64,000 nucleotides of DNA, taken from the NCBI GenBank assembly GCA_052386745.1, contig JBQTJW010000014.1:24883-88882 (forward strand), in the 5' to 3' direction. The position numbers and the translations under genes were made by a program. The notes beneath the pieces were generated by a model. It ran no database searches and was not told where the DNA came from. It saw nothing but the letters and a program-made list of their open reading frames with translations. The first letter of the stretch is position 1, and each line of letters starts with the position of its first letter. Source of the stretch: Panacagrimonas sp052386745 (lineage in GTDB: Bacteria > Pseudomonadota > Gammaproteobacteria > Nevskiales > Nevskiaceae). This document shows, in pieces, positions 63,634 to 64,000 of the stretch.

Positions 63634-64000
63634 GAATCAGCGCCTGATCGCGCTCCGGCTGGCGGGCGTAGAGCGCCTGCTCCAAGGCATCGAGCACGAA
63701 GTCGGTCGTCATCGTCGTGCTCAGCTTCCAGCCCACGATGCGGCGCGCGTAGACGTCGATCACGAAGGCCACGTAGACGAAACCCTGCCAAGTCGAAACG
63801 TACGTGAAGTCGGAGACCCAGAGTTGATTCGGCCGCGCGGCCTTGAATTGCCGATGCACGCGATCCTGCGGGCAGGCCGCAGGCGCCGGTATCGTGGTGC
63901 GCACCCGACGACCCCGAACGACGCCACGCAGTCCCTGCTGGCGCATCAGGCGCTCTACCGTGCAGCGCGCCACGCTCTGGCCGTCTCGCTGCAACTGATG
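63632..64000 (-). mobile_element. IS3-family transposase (OrfB), truncated fragment
   Basis: The minus-strand frame, open at the window edge, gives VERLMRQQGLRGV, RPNQLWVSDFTYVSTWQGFV and VIDVYARRIVGWKLS, the IS3/IS150-type integrase core with the first catalytic Asp. It stops at ALIHHSD, at the second Asp, where helicase remnant DNA is joined. The third catalytic Glu and the right IS end are missing, so this copy is dead. Confidence 0.85.

Overview
The window looks like a chromosomal segment of a high-GC gammaproteobacterium, most likely Lysobacterales (Xanthomonadales). The basis is a strongly GC-biased core gene set (pdxH, msrPQ, hslVU, rnd, mpl, pmbA, glmS), a CCA-encoding tRNA-Gly gene, and short GTGAGGC-type intergenic repeats. 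The genus cannot be fixed from sequence alone.

Region 1 (1-20984) is ordinary core chromosome: a DUF4331 secreted protein, pdxH, a YhdH/AcuI reductase, a phytanoyl-CoA dioxygenase-family protein, two membrane proteins, the msrQ/msrP periplasmic methionine sulfoxide repair pair, hslU/hslV behind a good sigma-32 promoter, an MsbA-like ABC exporter with an in-frame stop near its 5' end, an acyl-CoA dehydrogenase, tRNA-Gly(CCC), rnd, mpl, pmbA, a DUF3617 protein and glmS.

Region 2 (21011-61280) is a complete 40.27-kb Tn7-like transposon inserted just past glmS, the classical attTn7 position. Near-perfect 23-bp terminal inverted repeats, extra copies of a TnsB-site-like repeat (about AAAACCGGTAA) and flanking 6-bp direct repeats (AATTGT) define its ends. 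Its core is a short HTH gene, tnsA-tnsB-tnsC plus two coupled small genes, a 570-aa TnsD, and a second, smaller TniQ-family protein coupled to another HTH gene. The lower-GC cargo is mainly defence: (a) two convergent operons of seven genes, GHKL ATPase, DUF4338 (DruA-like) protein, a 989-aa unknown and a SNF2 helicase on plus, and a 2.1-kaa DUF1998-type helicase (DruE-like), a NERD+UvrD helicase and a 340-aa unknown on minus; (b) an HsdR remnant; (c) a CBASS operon (CD-NTase, E2-like protein, patatin phospholipase) with divergent CapH/CapP-type regulators and two related operator-like repeats; (d) an orphan PD-(D/E)XK-like protein; (e) a module of a large serine recombinase and two ParB/RepB-like proteins.

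Region 3 (61287-64000) is a graveyard of a further element. Three 20-bp-period repeats resembling a TniA/TnsB-type end sit 7 bp beyond the right target duplication, suggesting stacked insertion at attTn7. They are followed by shuffled fragments of DUF1998/BPTD_3080-type helicases and a truncated IS3-family transposase.

The strongest candidate for an undescribed system is the seven-gene convergent cluster at 21556-40344. It combines hallmarks of Druantia (DUF4338 plus giant DUF1998 helicase) with a MORC-like GHKL ATPase, a RapA/SNF2 helicase and two proteins I do not recognise, all on a glmS-targeting Tn7-like element.
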